DNA of 6,212 nt from CAZXYF01 sp964644705 (GTDB lineage: Bacteria; Planctomycetota; Brocadiia; SM23-32): NCBI GenBank assembly GCA_964644705.1, contig CAZXYF010000189.1, positions 1 through 6,212 on the forward strand, written 5' to 3'. The translations under genes and the position numbers were made by a program. The notes under the pieces are model-generated. The model did no database searches and had not been told where the DNA came from. It saw only the letters and a list, made by a program, of their open reading frames with translations. Below are positions 6,080 through 6,212 of this stretch, in pieces (position 1 is the stretch's first letter; each line of letters begins with the position of its first letter).

Positions 6080-6212
6080 ATGAGTAATGTCCCGGCCGGC
6101 GACAAAATACTTGTCCTACGCGGGGGTCCACGGTACGATAAAGCTGATATGAACATCAGCCTCAGAACTCCTGATCCGTTGGAAAATAAAGTGAACCCTA
6201 TTCGACATGTAG
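6080..6212 (+). CDS. Possible 5' end of a downstream gene, not recognised (partial)
   Basis: From ATG 6080 the frame is open for 44 codons to the window edge, beginning MSNVPAGDKILVLRGGPRY and containing SLRTPDPLENKVNPIRHV near the end. An in-frame TGA at 6059-6061 limits any upstream extension. The segment just before the start is AT-rich (AGATATGATATG) and no clear Shine-Dalgarno site is seen, which lowers confidence in the start. A 6-bp inverted repeat, GCTGAT at 6143-6148 with ATCAGC at 6155-6160, lies inside. No domain can be named from 44 residues. The polarity matches the other genes, so it may continue the same cluster. Confidence 0.4.
   Translation, partial: MSNVPAGDKILVLRGGPRYDKADMNISLRTPDPLENKVNPIRHV

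Noticed and set aside
6143..6160. GCTGAT...ATCAGC inverted repeat near the window end
   Set aside because: Six base pairs inside a probable coding frame is within chance expectation; kept only as a note in the partial gene entry.

Overview
The window is a stretch of a GC-rich bacterial genome in which every convincing gene lies on the + strand. Gene content (two formylglycine-type sulfatases, a GH33-type sialidase and two FAD-dependent oxidoreductases of the PF12831 type, packed close together) is the sort of glycan-degradation cluster common in sulfatase-rich members of the Planctomycetes-Verrucomicrobia-Lentisphaerae/Kiritimatiellota group. That assignment is an inference from gene content; there is no rRNA or other phylogenetic marker here.

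Layout. 1-168: last 55 codons of a FAD-dependent oxidoreductase whose stop overlaps the start of the next gene by 8 nt. 161-1579: sulfatase 1 (472 aa). 1580-1726: a short gap with no intact gene but with an interrupted reading frame that begins directly after sulfatase 1 and ends in an ATGA overlap with sulfatase 2; it may be a relic of a small or deleted gene. 1723-3264: sulfatase 2 (513 aa from the chosen start). 3268-3593: a 326-bp non-coding block that is a large imperfect inverted repeat made of four GC-rich hairpins, the most unusual structure in the window. 3626-4759: sialidase (377 aa) with the complete GH33 catalytic set. 4832-6017: a second FAD-dependent oxidoreductase that has lost an internal segment and changes frame near 5835, so it is probably a pseudogene or an assembly-damaged gene. 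6080-6212: possible 5' end of another gene running off the window, not recognised.

How the genes may work together. The sulfatases would remove sulfate esters and the sialidase terminal sialic acids (or related nonulosonates) from a sulfated, sialylated glycan such as a mucin or marine polysaccharide; the oxidoreductases may oxidise a released sugar or modify the substrate. None of the three hydrolases has a recognisable signal peptide, so the work appears to be intracellular, on imported oligosaccharides, unless a non-classical export route exists. The sulfatases would need a formylglycine-generating enzyme or anSME encoded elsewhere.

The points most worth a second look are the hairpin-built inverted repeat at 3268-3593, the internal deletion in the second oxidoreductase, and the broken frame between the two sulfatases.
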